Source of the DNA: Hygrocybe punicea
Taxonomy: Eukaryota > Basidiomycota > Agaricomycetes > Agaricales > Hygrophoraceae
Length of the DNA: 64,000 nucleotides
NCBI GenBank assembly: GCA_963556145.1
Contig: OY744464.1
Location: forward strand, 6,076,001-6,140,000
Direction: 5' to 3'
Each line of letters opens with the position of its first letter. The stretch's first letter is position 1. Shown piece after piece: positions 34,089 through 45,774 of this stretch. The position numbers and the translations under genes are program-made. A model generated the notes under the pieces. The model made no database searches, had not been told where the DNA came from, and was given only the letters and a program-made list of their open reading frames with translations.

Positions 34089-36488
34089 ATGTCTGAGGAG
34101 AACGTTTATAGGCAAAAATACCAAATTGCACAGTGGCCAACAAGCAAAGTCACTTTGTATCCAACGCAGGCAACGGTCTTCAGAAATATTCAAGGTGTTC
34201 GGTTGAAGGTGCGTTTTCGCCCATCTCGTACTCGTTCAGCTGTAACGCGAGACTACATTTGCTTAGCCTGGTTTGAATGAAATCTCTATTTCAGACCTGA
34301 CGTCCTTAGCAGACCCAGACTCCATTCGCGTCTCTGGCACTACAGATGGCCACCCTGCCCGAATAAACGATTTGACGATTGACCTCATCCCCAACAAATA
34401 TGCGCATCTCTCCACTTCATTTCATTTCGAATCGGAATCTGAAGACGACGAACAGGACGAGGACCCTCCGTCCCTCACGGCCGCTCGGGCAGAGTGCGAA
34501 CGCATCGCCCTAGAATGCAAGGAAGTCGAGGAACGCAAATCAGCGGCTATCCAGGAACTATCGTACATTCAGCTGTACACGGATTCTATGTCGACGGCTA
34601 ACAAGGCCGAACCATCCACCATGAAGTCTGCACTGGAGATGTACACTGCTCAGCGAAAGGCTCAATTTGAAACTACGAGCAAATGCGTGGAGCAGCTCGA
34701 AGTACCGGGCAAGGATGCCTCAAAGCCCGCATGGTACTTGAAAAGGAGCTGAAGAAGCTTGAACGAGCCACTCGGGCCAAAGTCGACGCGAAGGAGAGGA
34801 AAAAAATCGAACGGGAAGAGAAACAGAGAGAGAAGAAGGAGAAAAACCAGAAAAATCGGCCAAGGTCTATCGTGTACGCATCACGATTGATCTTCCCGCA
34901 GATGAAGACGCGAGAACTAGCGAGGTGCTTCAAGAGGCTAGTCTCAATTTAACTTATACGACCTCGTCTGCTTCCTGGACACCCCACTACGATCTCCGAC
35001 TCGATACCACTAACCCACCACTCTCCACACTCACGTACCGCGCTCACTTCACGAATCGGACTTTCGAAACGTGGTCTAACGCACATATCACACTTTCAAC
35101 CTCGCAAGCATCGTTTGGGGGTCTCAACGAGAAGATACCGCAAATGGAGTCTTGGCGTGTCACCCTCGGCAAGAAGTACCCCTACTCGGACGTCGAGAAC
35201 GGCCTGTACAGTCTCGCAGAACAAAAGGCGAAAGAACAAGCGCAACAGGCGATCATTTCTGAAGATATGTTAGAGCGTGGAGAGAAGCTAGACTCTCTGG
35301 CACATCGGGTTGGTGTCGTCTCGGCCTCGGCTAACAAGTTCAAGATGAAGAGCAAAAAGAGTAAGGGTTTCGTGGGGTCGGGTTGGGGTCGGGTTGGGGT
35401 AGTGATGTTCCGTCTAGTTCTTTCCCACCACCCTCGTGGCGTAGTATCCCCGTTGCACAAAGTGCTCCGGGCGGATTTGAAGACGAAGAGGAAGCACAGG
35501 TCGATGGGATGACCCTCGCTCCTCCCGATAACATCATTGCGCATTCCACCGCTGGCTTGGACACGTACGGCTTTACAACCACCTACGACCTCCCCACTCC
35601 CCGCACCATTCCATCCTCTCCGCTCGTTCGGCGCCACGTCATTGCTGAAGTCCCATTACCGTCCTTGATTTTCACTCACATCATTACCCCCAAGCTCAAA
35701 GCTGCTGCTTTTCTCAAAGCAAAGCTTACCAACACCTCCGACATCCCCCTTCTACCTGGTCTCGCTGGGCTCACGCTCGATGGGTCATTCCTCGGCAATC
35801 TCTCATTCCCTCGTGCGTCTCCCGAAGAGACGGTGGTTCTCGAACTTGGCGTCGATCAAAGTCTCAAGGTCGAGTACGAGCGTCCTACGATGAAACATAG
35901 TACGCACGGCATGATGCCATTCGGAAAAGAGGACGTTGGGGTGTATAAACGCATGATGCGCCTCACCAACACCAAGAGTGCGAGTGTTTCGGTTGTTGTA
36001 CTTGAACAAATTCCAGTTCCGGAGGACGAGAAACTCAAGGTCATGATTTTGGTCCCGAAGGGCTTGAGGGAAGAGAACGACGTGGTGAGAAATGGTGTGG
36101 GCGTAGATGGGAAAGCGGGTGCAGGGAAGAAACGGCCGACGTTGGAGTCGGGTGCTACTGCAACTGCAGTCCACCGAAATTGGAGGATATACCGGAGAAC
36201 GCGAGTATTAGTGGGAGCATCCGTGGATCGTCCTTATTCACAAAACGAGACTCTTTCTCAGTTTCACCCGGTAAACCCACCCCTGCGGCACCTGCCTCCG
36301 CTTCTGCTATTAATGGCACTTCGACGTCGAAGTCAAACTGGGGTACAGCTAAAGCTTCCCTGCGCAAAAACGGGGAGGTTCGTTGGGATGTAGATCTCCT
36401 CAAAGGAGGATGTGTTGCTTTAGGGTTAGAGTGGGAGTGCAAGAAGCCTAGCGGGGATGGTATTGTTGGGTTCAATGCGTTGAGTTAA
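34089..36488 (+). pseudogene. DUF4140/DUF4139 (MuiA-like) protein with four frame changes
   Basis: ATG at 34089: MSEENVYRQKYQIAQWPTSK, then VTLYPTQATVFRNIQGV, an intron GTGCGT...CTTAG (34208-34266), and PGLNEISISDLTSLADPDSI and IPNKYAHLSTSFHFESES: the N-terminal DUF4140 module. A Lys/Glu coiled coil (about 34740-34850) follows. The DUF4139 part is NLTYTTSSASWTPHYDLRL, HAIT-like repeats, then AGLDTYGFTTTYDLPTP, GSFLGNLSFPRASPEETVV and a C-terminal GEVRWDVDLLKGGCVALGLE. It ends 36486-36488. The frame shifts near 34720, 34850, 35385 (inside a GGGTTGGGGTC tandem) and 36170. Each side of every shift is well conserved, so either it became a pseudogene recently or the assembly has indels. The function of the family is not established; it is likely a host gene, not a transposon one. 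Confidence 0.7.
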
Positions 36489-36727
36489 ACAGATTTATTG
36501 GCATTCCAATATTGCTATTGTATTTTACTGTAATTTTCCAACCTATTCATGCACATACAACTCAGGATAGGCTCCTGGACTACTACATATGCATGTGATG
36601 CACAGTCGCCCGAAGACATCACAAGTTGGCTGGAGTGCTACAACATTCTTGCGCTCTTGATGTTCAAAGGAACTACTCCTGATGTGATGTGGAAAGACAC
36701 AGGCGGGAGGAAGAAGAGTTGTGTGTG
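36489..36727. other. Spacer downstream of MuiA-like gene
   Basis: A 60-codon frame (36549-36731, including SPEDITSWLECYNILALLMF) may be a gene scrap; no family recognised. Confidence 0.25.
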
Positions 36728-37327
36728 GTAGTGATGGATAGGTTTGGTTCTGAACTGAGGTTCAGACCTGAACTGAGGTTCAGACCTGAACTGAACTGAA
36801 CCAAACCTGAAATAGGGTTCAGGTTCAAGCTGAAGCCTGAAATAGGGTTCAGGTTCAAGCTGAAGCCTGAACCAAACCTGAGGTTCAGTTCAAGGTTCAG
36901 GCAGGGGGGAAATTCTGTGAACCTGGTTCGAACCAGTTTGAACCTGAACCTAAACATCAACAAATGTGATATAATTTTGCCTAATTTTTGGAAGAAACTT
37001 GATCACTTTTGTCTTGTCGTAGCTAACAACTTCCTGTTAAATCCTGCCACTCTCCTTCAGGGGGTTTGAGCTCTGGGTTTGTCAGGATAAGTTGGTATAA
37101 GTTGTATAATATCTGAGGATTATGCCAAGGTAAGCCTCAAGTACATATGATGTATTATATTATCATTATTTTTAAGTACCACAGTTGCTAGGGATGACCA
37201 CAGGTTTGGGTCAACCCACGGTATTACCAAAACGGGTTGCGCGGGTACGGGTAGGGTGTTTGGTTTCGTCACCCATGACCATACCGTGACCCGTACCCGC
37301 GGTTTGGCGGTGTGTCACGGGTTCATC

Positions 37328-38464
37328 TAGTGTTGCCGTAGTTCGGTTCCGAACCTAGCCGAACCCGGTTCAAACCCCGAACCGAACCCTAAGTTTGGTC
37401 TAAGTTCAGCCAAGTGCTGAACCGGACCGCGGGTTCAGTTCCGGGTTTCGAGGCCTGCCGGATTTCCTGAACGGCTCCAAACCGCATTCAAACCGCGAAC
37501 GCGGATATTTTTAAGGTATTGATTTCATTTGTTTTTCGTATTTCTTTACTTACTATTTCGTGTTAAACGGCATCATGTGACCGGCCGTGACCTTTCACGC
37601 AACACAGCAACTTCAACGCGGGTTGCACACAACACAAATTGTGTTGTGTTCAAAGGTAAGTTTCCATTTTTTTCTTAACTTTACTAATGTTATTTGCGGC
37701 AGGCAACTCGACTGCGACCACATCGCAACCACATTGGCACAAGATGAATGCCAACACCAACGCAATGCCAACGGACGCGGGGCAGCCACAACACCACCAC
37801 CACCACCACCACCACCACCAGCGGCGGCAACGGCAACAGCAAAGGCAACGGCAACCAGGCAACGACAACGGCAACGGCCAGCAGCAGCAGCAACAGCGGA
37901 AGCAGCAGCGCCGGCAGCAACGGCAGCAGCAGCAGCAGCAACAGCCAAAGCCATCCAACATCACCACCAGCGGCGGCAACAACAACGGCAACCACAACTA
38001 TGACGGCCAGCAGCAGCAGCAATGCCGGCAGCAGCAGCAACAGCAACAGCAGCAACGGCAGCAGCAGCAACGGCGGCAGCAGCAACAGCCACGACAGCAG
38101 CAGCAGCGCCGGCAGCAGCAACGGCGATGGCAGCAGCAGCAGCGCCGGCAGCGGCAGCAACGGCAGCAGTGACAGCGGCGGCAGCAGCAGCACCGGATGG
38201 CTCCCCCGCAGCCCAACTACCTCGCGAAGTGTAGCGCCGTATCGATTGATACGTGCCTGCCATTCGCGAGGAGAACGGAGCTCATGGGGTGAGCCCACCT
38301 CGGTCCGGGGTTCAGACCGCATCTGAACCCAGACCGAACGTGGAGAAACGGTTCAATGCCGTCCGGGTTCAGGTTTGGCCATGCGCCAAACCAGACCCGA
38401 AGTTCAGTTCGCGGTTCCGCCAAAAAGGGTCGGAACCGGACCGAACTGAACTTCGGCAACACTA
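37328..38464. mobile_element. hAT-like element A with CAG/CAA tract, TSD GGTTCATC
   Basis: Starts TAGTGTTGCCGTAGTTCGG, ends CTGAACTTCGGCAACACTA. Perfect 8-bp duplications GGTTCATC lie at 37320-37327 and 38465-38472. It is nested in element B, so it is younger. About 37788-38195 is a long run of CAG, CAA, CGG and GCA triplets. The same family, inverted, occurs at 40914-42208. Confidence 0.92.
37788..38195 (+). repeat. Trinucleotide tract (CAG/CAA/GCN), about 400 bp
   Basis: Imperfect triplet repeat open in several frames on both strands (poly-Gln, poly-Ala or poly-Ser readings in one direction, poly-Leu or poly-Cys in the other). Because several frames stay open at once, the openness reflects repeat structure and not selection. 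Confidence 0.85.
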
Positions 38465-39575
38465 GGTTCATCACACAACCACCACAACCACCTCGACGGC
38501 TACGACCAAGGGCGAGCAAGCACGCAGCGACCAGACGACCGACCGGAACAGTCAAAGGAAGGAGCAGGGAAGCGGCCAGGGGGTGGTGCTCCCACTTCCC
38601 GGCCTAGGTAAGTCTCAATTTCTGATCAAGTAATGAACTGTAGCTAACTACGCTATGACAACAACAACAACATGGGGCAACAGCACGCAACGACAACGAT
38701 GTGTCGCCCTCTCGTCCACCTCGCGGACACGCAACAACAACAACGCGTGCCCCTCTCATCCACCTCGCGGACAAGCAACAACGACGACACACCCCCTCTC
38801 GTCCACCTCGTGGACACGCAACAACAACAACAACGCGTCCCCCGGCCTGGGCCTTTGTCCACCTCGTGGACACGCAACAGCGACGACGGCGACGCGTCCC
38901 CCTCTCGTCCCCCTCTTGTCCACCTCGCAGACGCACTACAACGCGTCCGACGGCACATGCCCCCCTCGTTCCCCATGTTGATCACCTCGCGGACAAGCAC
39001 GTCGCGTCAATTGACGCCGGTGCTGCATCTGCGAGGTTGCAGAGCGGAATGGGGGCTGTGGTGGACGGTGGGACGTGACGGTACACCACAGGTAAGGTGT
39101 ACCGTCATGACCCGTGCATGTTCGGGTGCGGTGTGGGTCAAAACCACCCCGGGTAAGGTGTTCACGGGTACGGGTGCGGTGTCAGCCGAGCCGACCCGTT
39201 CAAGACCCGTGGTCATCCCTAACAGTTGCAACATTGAAGTTGATAAGCTTAATTTCTTTAACATGTTAGCTTTAAGTGATACAAATGTATAGTAATACAT
39301 ATAATTTGCTCTAAAAAAACCTTTGTTCATGCTATATAACCACAAGGCATAAAATAAAGGCATTTATACTAAATAAAAATGTAATCTAGCCCTATGATAC
39401 ACTTACAGGTTTGGTTCACGGTTCAGATCAGGGTGAACCTGAACTGAACGTGTTTGAACCTGAACCCAAGGTTCAGTTCAAGGTTCAGCATATTGACTGA
39501 ACTGAACCTTAGGTTCGCTTCAAGGTTTGGATTTTTTTGGCCTGAACCAGACCAAACCGAACCTGTCCATCACTA

Positions 39576-40913
39576 GTCATCAGGAAAACACGGGTTTACT
39601 TAATCTGACTTGATCGACTTGGTGGACTTAAACACACTTAAACACACTTAACCATAAATTAAAAGAACTTAACTTTAACTAAGAATAAAAGTTCAACTTT
39701 TATACCAGTATAATGCTACGAGTAGTTGCAGTTAGTACTTGTGCCGGTTCTAGTGCTGGCACTGGTGCCATGCCGGTCTGTGTCCCTACTGTCATGCTGA
39801 GAAGTCGAAAAAAAAGCAAAGTCCATACTTTACCTTTGTTTGGTCCGTGTTCACTTTTGTCTTCACACGCAACACCTGCACCCGCGCCAGAACCAGTGCC
39901 TACGCCAGTACCAGCATGGCATAGCGGAGGGCATCTTATAGGTAAGAAACTCGACCCGAAGTTTCTTCCTCATTGATGTGCTTTTAGGACAGTGAGGACA
40001 ATAATGAGAGCGATGACAACGAGGCGGAGGACAAGGATGGTGGAGGCAAGGATGGCAAGGCTGACAACCAGGATGGCATGGCTGATGTCCAGGATGGCTG
40101 GCATGGCGACGAGGATGGCAGTGGTTGCGACGAGGATGGCAGTGGTTGTGACCACGACAATAGGACAAGCAGGATGGCATGACCAGGACAGCGACTAGGA
40201 CGATGAGCACTAACACCCCACTAGCATGCACACCATGGCAGTACCAGCAAGCAGTGCCAGCACAGGCCAGGAGGAGCAGTGCTGGGACCAGCCAGCACAA
40301 CGGTGAGGACGGCGGCGAGGTGGAATGTTTCAAGTAAGCCAAGCCGCTTTCTTCTCTTGCCACTAGTGATGGGTACTCACACAGGTACCCATGCCAGTGT
40401 CAGTTCTAGCACCGGCACCAGCATTAGCACCAGCAACTGCATCACCACTGGCAGTGCCAGCACTGCATCAGTGCCGTGGCATGCGTTTCTGCAGCAGTAC
40501 AATCAGGCTGCTATTATGGGGGGCAAAGTGATGCTGGTGGGCTCTCGTAACGTACTGCTTACCCTCTCTGCTGCTGCCCTTTGAGAAGTTGACATCCACG
40601 GCTCATTCCAACATGCACCTACCACTGCCCTCGCATGCACCAGTTCCGGCATGGCACACCGATGGCACCAGCACAGCACACCGATGGAACCAGCATGGCA
40701 CAACAATGGTGCCAGCAGCACTAGCACCAGCACCCATGCCAGTACCAGCATGGCAACAGTGCCAGTGCTGGTGGTGATCACAAGGACAAGGATGATGGAA
40801 ACGAGGTCTTCGAATGCACCAGTGCAGAGCAAATGTCTATCCTTGTAAGCCCTTTTATTGACCCGCTCTCCATGCAATCATTAACTGATCATTTTATTTC
40901 AGGCTGCTATTAT
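39576..40913. repeat. GCCAGTACCAGCATGGCA-type low-complexity region
   Basis: From about 39720 to 40790 there are repeated GCC-AGT-ACC-AGC, GGCACCAGCA and GAGGATGGCA words. 39600-39670 is AT-rich with repeated ACTTAAACAC. A TAGTGATGGGTACTCACAC motif at 40365 resembles a hAT terminus but no partner end was found. Open frames here are repeat artefacts. Probably a worn relative of the neighbouring hAT elements. Confidence 0.4.
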
Positions 40914-41307
40914 TAATGTTACCGAAGTTCAGTTCGGTCCGGTTCCGACCCTTTTTGGCAGAACCATGAACTGAACTTCAGGTCCAGTTTGGCGCATGGC
41001 CAAACCTGGACCCAGATGGCGTCGAACTGTCTCTCCGCGTTCGGTCTGGGTTCAGATGCAGTCTGAAACCCAGACCGAGGTGGGCTCACCCTGTCTGTTC
41101 TCCTCGCAAATGGCAGGCATGTATCAATAGATACAGCGCTGCACTTCGCGAGGTAGATGGGTGCTGGGGAGCCCTCTGGTGTCCCCGAGGGATGTGGAGG
41201 AATGGGGGGTCTTGTCTCGTGGTCCCTGCCTGGCATTGCTGGCGCTGCTGCTGCCAACCGTTGTCCTCGTCAGGGTGGTGGTATGGTTGTGGTGGTGTTG
41301 CTGCCAT

Positions 41308-41344
<37 letters not shown>

Positions 41345-42208
41345 GTTGTCGCTGCTGCTGTTGCTGCTGCTGCTGGCATTGCTGCTGCTGCTGCTGCTGC
41401 TGGCCATCGCCGTCGCCATTGCCTTGCTGCCGCTGCTGCTGTTGTCGCTGTTGCCGCTGCCGCTGTTGCCGCTGCCGTTGCCGCTGGCTGTTGCCGTCAT
41501 CGTTGCCTTGCCGCTGCTGGTGGTGGTGGTGTCGTGGCTGTCCCGTGTCCGTTGGCATTGGATGGCTTGGTGCAGCAGCAGCAGCTGCTGCTGCTGGCAC
41601 TTCTCTTTGGGTGGTGGTATGGTCGTGCTGCCACGGCTGCTGCTGCCAGCGTTGCTGCTGCTGTTGCAGGCGCTTCTGCTGCTGCCGGCACTGCTGATGG
41701 CCGTTGCTGTCGTCGTCGTCGCCATTGCCATTGCCATCAATGTTGTTGATGTTGCCATTGCCGTCGTTGGTGTTGGCGTTGGGATCCACGTTGTGCCGGG
41801 TGGTGTGCTCGCGATGTGGTCGCGGTCAAGTTTCCTGTAACAGATAATATTAGTAAAGTTAAAGAAAATATCGAAACTTACCTTGGTGAACACAACACAA
41901 TGTTGGCAATGTTGTGTTCAACCCGCGTTGATGTTGCCACGACTGTGTACAATGGTCACATGATACCGTTTAACACGAAATAGTAAGTAAAGAAATATGG
42001 AAAACAAATGACATAAATACCTTAAAAATATCCGCGTTCGCGGTTTGGACACGGTTTGGAGCCATTCAGGAAATCCAGCAGGCCTCGAAACCCAGAACTG
42101 AACCCACAGTCCGGTTCAGCATTTGGCTGAACTTAGACTGAACCCTGGGTTCGGATCGGGGTTTGAACCGGGTTCGGCTAGGTTCGGAACCAAATGATGG
42201 CAACACTA
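40914..42208. mobile_element. hAT-like element D, same family as A, TSD GCTATTAT
   Basis: Ends TAATGTTACCGAAGTTCAG and GGTTCGGAACCAAATGATGGCAACACTA. Perfect 8-bp duplications GCTATTAT lie at 40906-40913 and 42209-42216. It is the inverted counterpart of A: its left end matches A's right end and the CTG/CAG tract (about 41160-41720) lies correspondingly. Two G to A changes in the left TAGTGTTGCC end suggest it is older or no longer mobile. No transposase. Confidence 0.9.
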
Positions 42209-42216
42209 GCTATTAT

Positions 42217-42326
42217 AAAATTTTATTCATAAAAATAACGGAATAAGTGAAATTAAGTAGAGGGACCTTCTTAATTCCACTTAATCACTTAACTACTTAA
42301 AAAGCCTTAATTTATAAAATAAGTCG
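42217..42326. other. AT-rich flank between element D and retroelement
   Basis: Short AT-rich sequence with repeated CACTTAA words; nothing coding. Confidence 0.3.
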
Positions 42327-42546
42327 GATTAACTGAATTTAAAGTTTACTTTATTGTAGTCTAATCATGCCCGACGTTATAGTTCAAGACTCATACAGAC
42401 TGCACTCACCCTCTGCGATCGAGAGCCCTTGCGCCTTTCCTTTCCTCAAGTTTCACCCTGGGGTTTCTACCTGCTTTCCCACATCGCGGTTTCACTTCAT
42501 TTTACTTATTTACTCTGGAGGAGACTTTGCTATCACCAACGCTCTC
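42327..42546 (+). repeat. Direct terminal repeat, left
   Basis: Matches 47316-47535, for example CTCTGCGATCGAGAGCCC against CTCTGCGATTGAGAGCCC. Several differences are C/T or G/A. Confidence 0.8.
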
Positions 42547-42656
42547 GTCTCCTCCCGAGTATGTTCTTCTTCCTTTCTCTTCTTGATTCTCCTGATTCCT
42601 TGTAGACCCTAGTTTTTTGGTTTCTTGCAATTTAACTTTGTTACATCATCATCTGA

Positions 42657-43860
42657 ATGCCTCAAAATGAGAACAACAATGAGGTACAAAGTCAAACCCA
42701 GGCGATGTCCTTCGACCTGGAAACAACCTTTGAGCCAACGGTTAGGGACATGTGTGTCAAGGTCACCGAGGATTACCGTGCAGGCAAGATCGACAAGCCC
42801 ACGGCCATCCTGGAACTCACCTCCGCGATACCTTTCGGAGCCATCCACAAAGACGATACCATTAATCGCCAGGCTTTCGGAGACTATTGCCGGATGCTCG
42901 ACAGCTATGACAACATACAAAAGGGTGGTTCCGACTGTTCAAACACACTCAATCGACTTATCGACATCAGTTATGCTGAGGGAGACCAGGAGGCGGAACC
43001 CAGGGACAGCCATGGGGAAGACAGCCTTGTCCTTACTCGACTGGCTAAACATGGAGCAAGTCCCTCGACGATGCCGATGAGCAACCTAGTACTTTGAAAT
43101 GGCATGTCGATATCGCTCTTTTCCTGTGGGTCATCCAAGAATCTCTCCATCCATCGCTCCTCCGTCCATCCTTACACGAAACGCGTACCCTTCTCGACAA
43201 CTTCTCACGAGATATCAAACTCACCATCGCTTCCATTCTCAACTCAGCTTCGTGCCCCCAGTTCCCTCAGTCTGAGTGGACCAGCCTCATCTCTGGGTGG
43301 GCCATCGACCTTGATCACATCCTCTCCGGACTTTTCACCACTTGCACTGGGAACTCACGCAAGGAACAGGTCGGTTCATTTGAAATCTCACTCGGGCCTT
43401 CATCCCCTGCCAAAACCATCACCTCCCATGGTGAATGGATCACCGCTTGGGAACCAACCATTGAGGCCACCACCTTCGTCTTCCCGCAGCGAGAATCCGA
43501 GCGACGGCGTTTCGGGCACTACATTTCCAGGCTCTTTGCTGCTCTTCCCACAGACCAACACCAACGTGTCATCTCTCTTGACAAAGGCATCCGCATCCAC
43601 GTTGCCCAACACCGGGATATCCTCCTTACCAACCCACGAATTCGCGGATTTGCAACTCCACTGGATCCACTCTTGGGATAGACAACACGAATCTCGGCGA
43701 GTGCCTGGAATCCCCACGCAAACACGACGCCAGGATGCGTGCCGCTGCTGGAATGACAACAAGTGCCTGAACTCCGCCAGCAAGTGCAATTACTTCCACC
43801 ATTGCTCCAAGTGCCATTCTACTGCACACAGGGCACCAGACTGCCCACCTAAGTCAGCCA
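42657..43860 (+). pseudogene. Gag-like ORF of the recombinase retrotransposon
   Basis: Starts MPQNENNNEVQSQTQAMSFD at 42657. The frame shifts near 43040-43090 and continues with KWHVDIALFLWVIQESLHP and FGHYISRLFAALPTDQHQR, then shifts again near 43675 into RQHESRRVPGIPTQTRRQDA and the zinc-knuckle-like CRCWNDNKCLNSASKCNYFH followed by HCSKCHSTAHRAPDC. The Cys/His spacing suggests nucleic-acid binding, as in Gag-like proteins of such elements. At least two 1-nt shifts inactivate it. Confidence 0.6.
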
Positions 43861-43864
43861 GACC

Positions 43865-45619
43865 CTTGGTCCCAATGGCCCAAATACGCTCGATACCTCG
43901 TTTGGGACGAAGATGGACCGGAACGCCTTTCTGTCACCCTTTCCAGTCTCCATGAGCCACCCGTGCCCGCGGTGCCCACGAACGAGCTTCAGAACACTGC
44001 TGCCGTTTCCACAATCCAAGACAATCCCAGACTTTTCACCATCATCACTCCCATCCATGTTGATGTCTTTGCGAGTTATCTTGCCTCGCACCCCAATCGT
44101 CCCTTTGTGGACTCTGTCTGCAATGCCTTATGCACCGGGTTCTGGCCTTGGGCACGCACTTCTGACCTCGACTACCTGATGACCTGGGACAACTTGCATC
44201 GACCAATCTCGGACCCTTGCCACCGTGCCTTCCTGTTGGAACAATGTGACGCGGAGGTCGTGCTTGGGCAGCTTTCACCCCCCTTCAGCCACGACCTACT
44301 TCCCGGGATGTACAGCATGCCACTTGGGGTGATACTCAAACCGCACTCTTCAAAGCTCTGCATGGTCATCGACCAGAGCGCTGAACCCTATTTGCAGAAC
44401 TCCTTGATTCCCAAGGAGGACCGTTTCGTGTGAATGGACAACTTACACCAACTTGGATCCGCCTTGCATTGTGTACATGCCGACCACCCCTCCCATCGTC
44501 TCGTTGTTTTCAAGTCTGATATGTCGCGTGCCTACCGCCTGATGCCGATGGCGCCGCTGTGGCAAATTCGCCAGGTGATGATGTTTGAGTCCGAATGCTT
44601 TGTGAATCATTGCAACCATTTTGGCAATGGTGCCGGTGGACGCGTTTTCAGTTCCTTCGCCTGCCTCGTCACCTGGATTGCCATCTACATACTCCTACTC
44701 CTGGACCTCTTCACTTATGTGGACGACAATTTTTCTTGGGAATTCACTCATGAACTCGCATGGTACGGCCCGTACAACAAATACATGCCAACCAAACAGG
44801 TCCGCTTACTTGGTCTGTGGGATGACCTCGGCATTCCACATGAGGAAAAGAAGCAGGAATGGGGGGAGTCACTCATGATTATTGGCTTCCAGGTGCATCC
44901 CAATGGCCTCACCATTACTATGCCACCTGACCACCAGGTGGAGCTCCTGGCGGCGCTGCGTACCTTTGCAACTCCTGGCCGCTGGTACCCCTTACGCGAT
45001 TTTCAATGTATGGCGGGCTGGGTCAACTGGGCCCTCAACGTTTACCCCCCTCCTACGACCTGGCCTGTCCTCCCTCTACCACAAAATGGCCGGGAAGTCC
45101 GTTCCCCATGAGCGCCTCTGGGTGAACTCCGCCATTTTCCACGAACTCTCCTGGATCGCGGCACACGTTGAGGCCTCCACTGGTGTCCACCTCCTTTCCT
45201 CTGTCGCGTGGTCATTGTCCGATGCCGACTTTACCTTGTTTTCAGATGCATGCCTAACGGGGATGGGTTTCTGGTCCCTGCGACTCGTTAACAGTCACCA
45301 GTGTCTTTTCAACGTGCCGGATAACCGGATTTTTTATTTCGAGGCCCTCGCTGTTCTCTCCGCACTTCACTACACCCTTGTCAACATCTGTCCCCTCCCT
45401 TCCCGTGTTGCCCTCTTTACCGACAACTCCAACACAGTCGACATCTTCAACACTCTGCATGCCCAACCCTCCCACAACCCCATCCTAATGGCTGCCGTTG
45501 ACCTCTCCATCCGCTTCAATGTTCAGTTCCGCATCTTCCACATACCTGGTACCGACAACATCATCGCGGACACACTCTCATGTGGCCGCAACAAGTCATC
45601 CACTACGTTGCGCCTATGA
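43865..45619 (+). pseudogene. Reverse transcriptase-RNase H of the recombinase retrotransposon
   Basis: Reads WSQWPKYARYLVWDEDG, then GMYSMPLGVILKPHSSKLCM, and after TGA 44431-44433 (CGA would fit) MDNLHQLGSALHCVHADHP, SDMSRAYRLMPM, and the catalytic YVDD at 44716-44727. A 1-nt gain in the C6 run at 45045-45050 shifts the frame, which then gives KSVPHERLWVNSAIFHELSW. RNase H motifs FSDACLTGMGFW, FEALAVLSALHY and LFTDNSNTVDIFN follow, then FHIPGTDNIIADTLSCGR. Makes cDNA and removes the RNA strand in active relatives. Confidence 0.8.
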
Positions 45620-45774
45620 TGCGCATTGTCTCTTTCGAACCCCCTTGTCTTCTGCTGGGGGCAGTACCATTATGAACACCACGACCCGTTTGGCCAGGCA
45701 ACCCCATTGGAAACCTTGGCCGATCTCACGGTTGCAACACGAACGGGCAATCGCGATGGGTTATCGAACCCAGT

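Larger units (their letters stand above)
37189..39221. mobile_element. hAT-like element B, TSD ACAGTTGC
   Basis: Ends TAGGGATGACCACAGG and CCCGTGGTCATCCCTA are inverted. Perfect 8-bp duplications ACAGTTGC lie at 37181-37188 and 39222-39229. Its own DNA is about 890 bp once element A is removed, rich in GGGTACGGGT and CCACCTCG blocks (38,700-38,990 has repeated CCTCG(C/T)GGACACGCAACA units). No transposase. It interrupts element C. Confidence 0.9.
36728..39575. mobile_element. Outer GGTTCA-rich hAT-like element (C), hosting B and A
   Basis: Begins TAGTGATGGATAGGTTTGG and ends with the near inverse (CCGAACCTGTCCATCACTA). Both inner sides are dense in GGTTCAGG/CCTGAACC blocks. The interior is interrupted by element B. 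Flanks TTGTGTGG and GTCATCAG do not match, so the insertion footprint is lost or the two ends come from different copies. Non-coding. Confidence 0.45.

Noticed and set aside
35366..35402. GGGTTGGGGTC repeats as possible telomere-like sequence
   Set aside because: Short, irregular, inside a coding region; better explained as slippage within the DUF4139-type gene.
37613..38326. Up to six overlapping long open frames on both strands
   Set aside because: All arise from the CAG/CAA triplet tract; simultaneous openness in several frames is a repeat artefact, not coding.
36720..39583. 8-bp target duplication for element C
   Set aside because: TTGTGTGG and GTCATCAG do not match; kept as an element on end similarity only.
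41124..41893. Long frames on both strands in element D
   Set aside because: Same triplet-tract effect as in element A.
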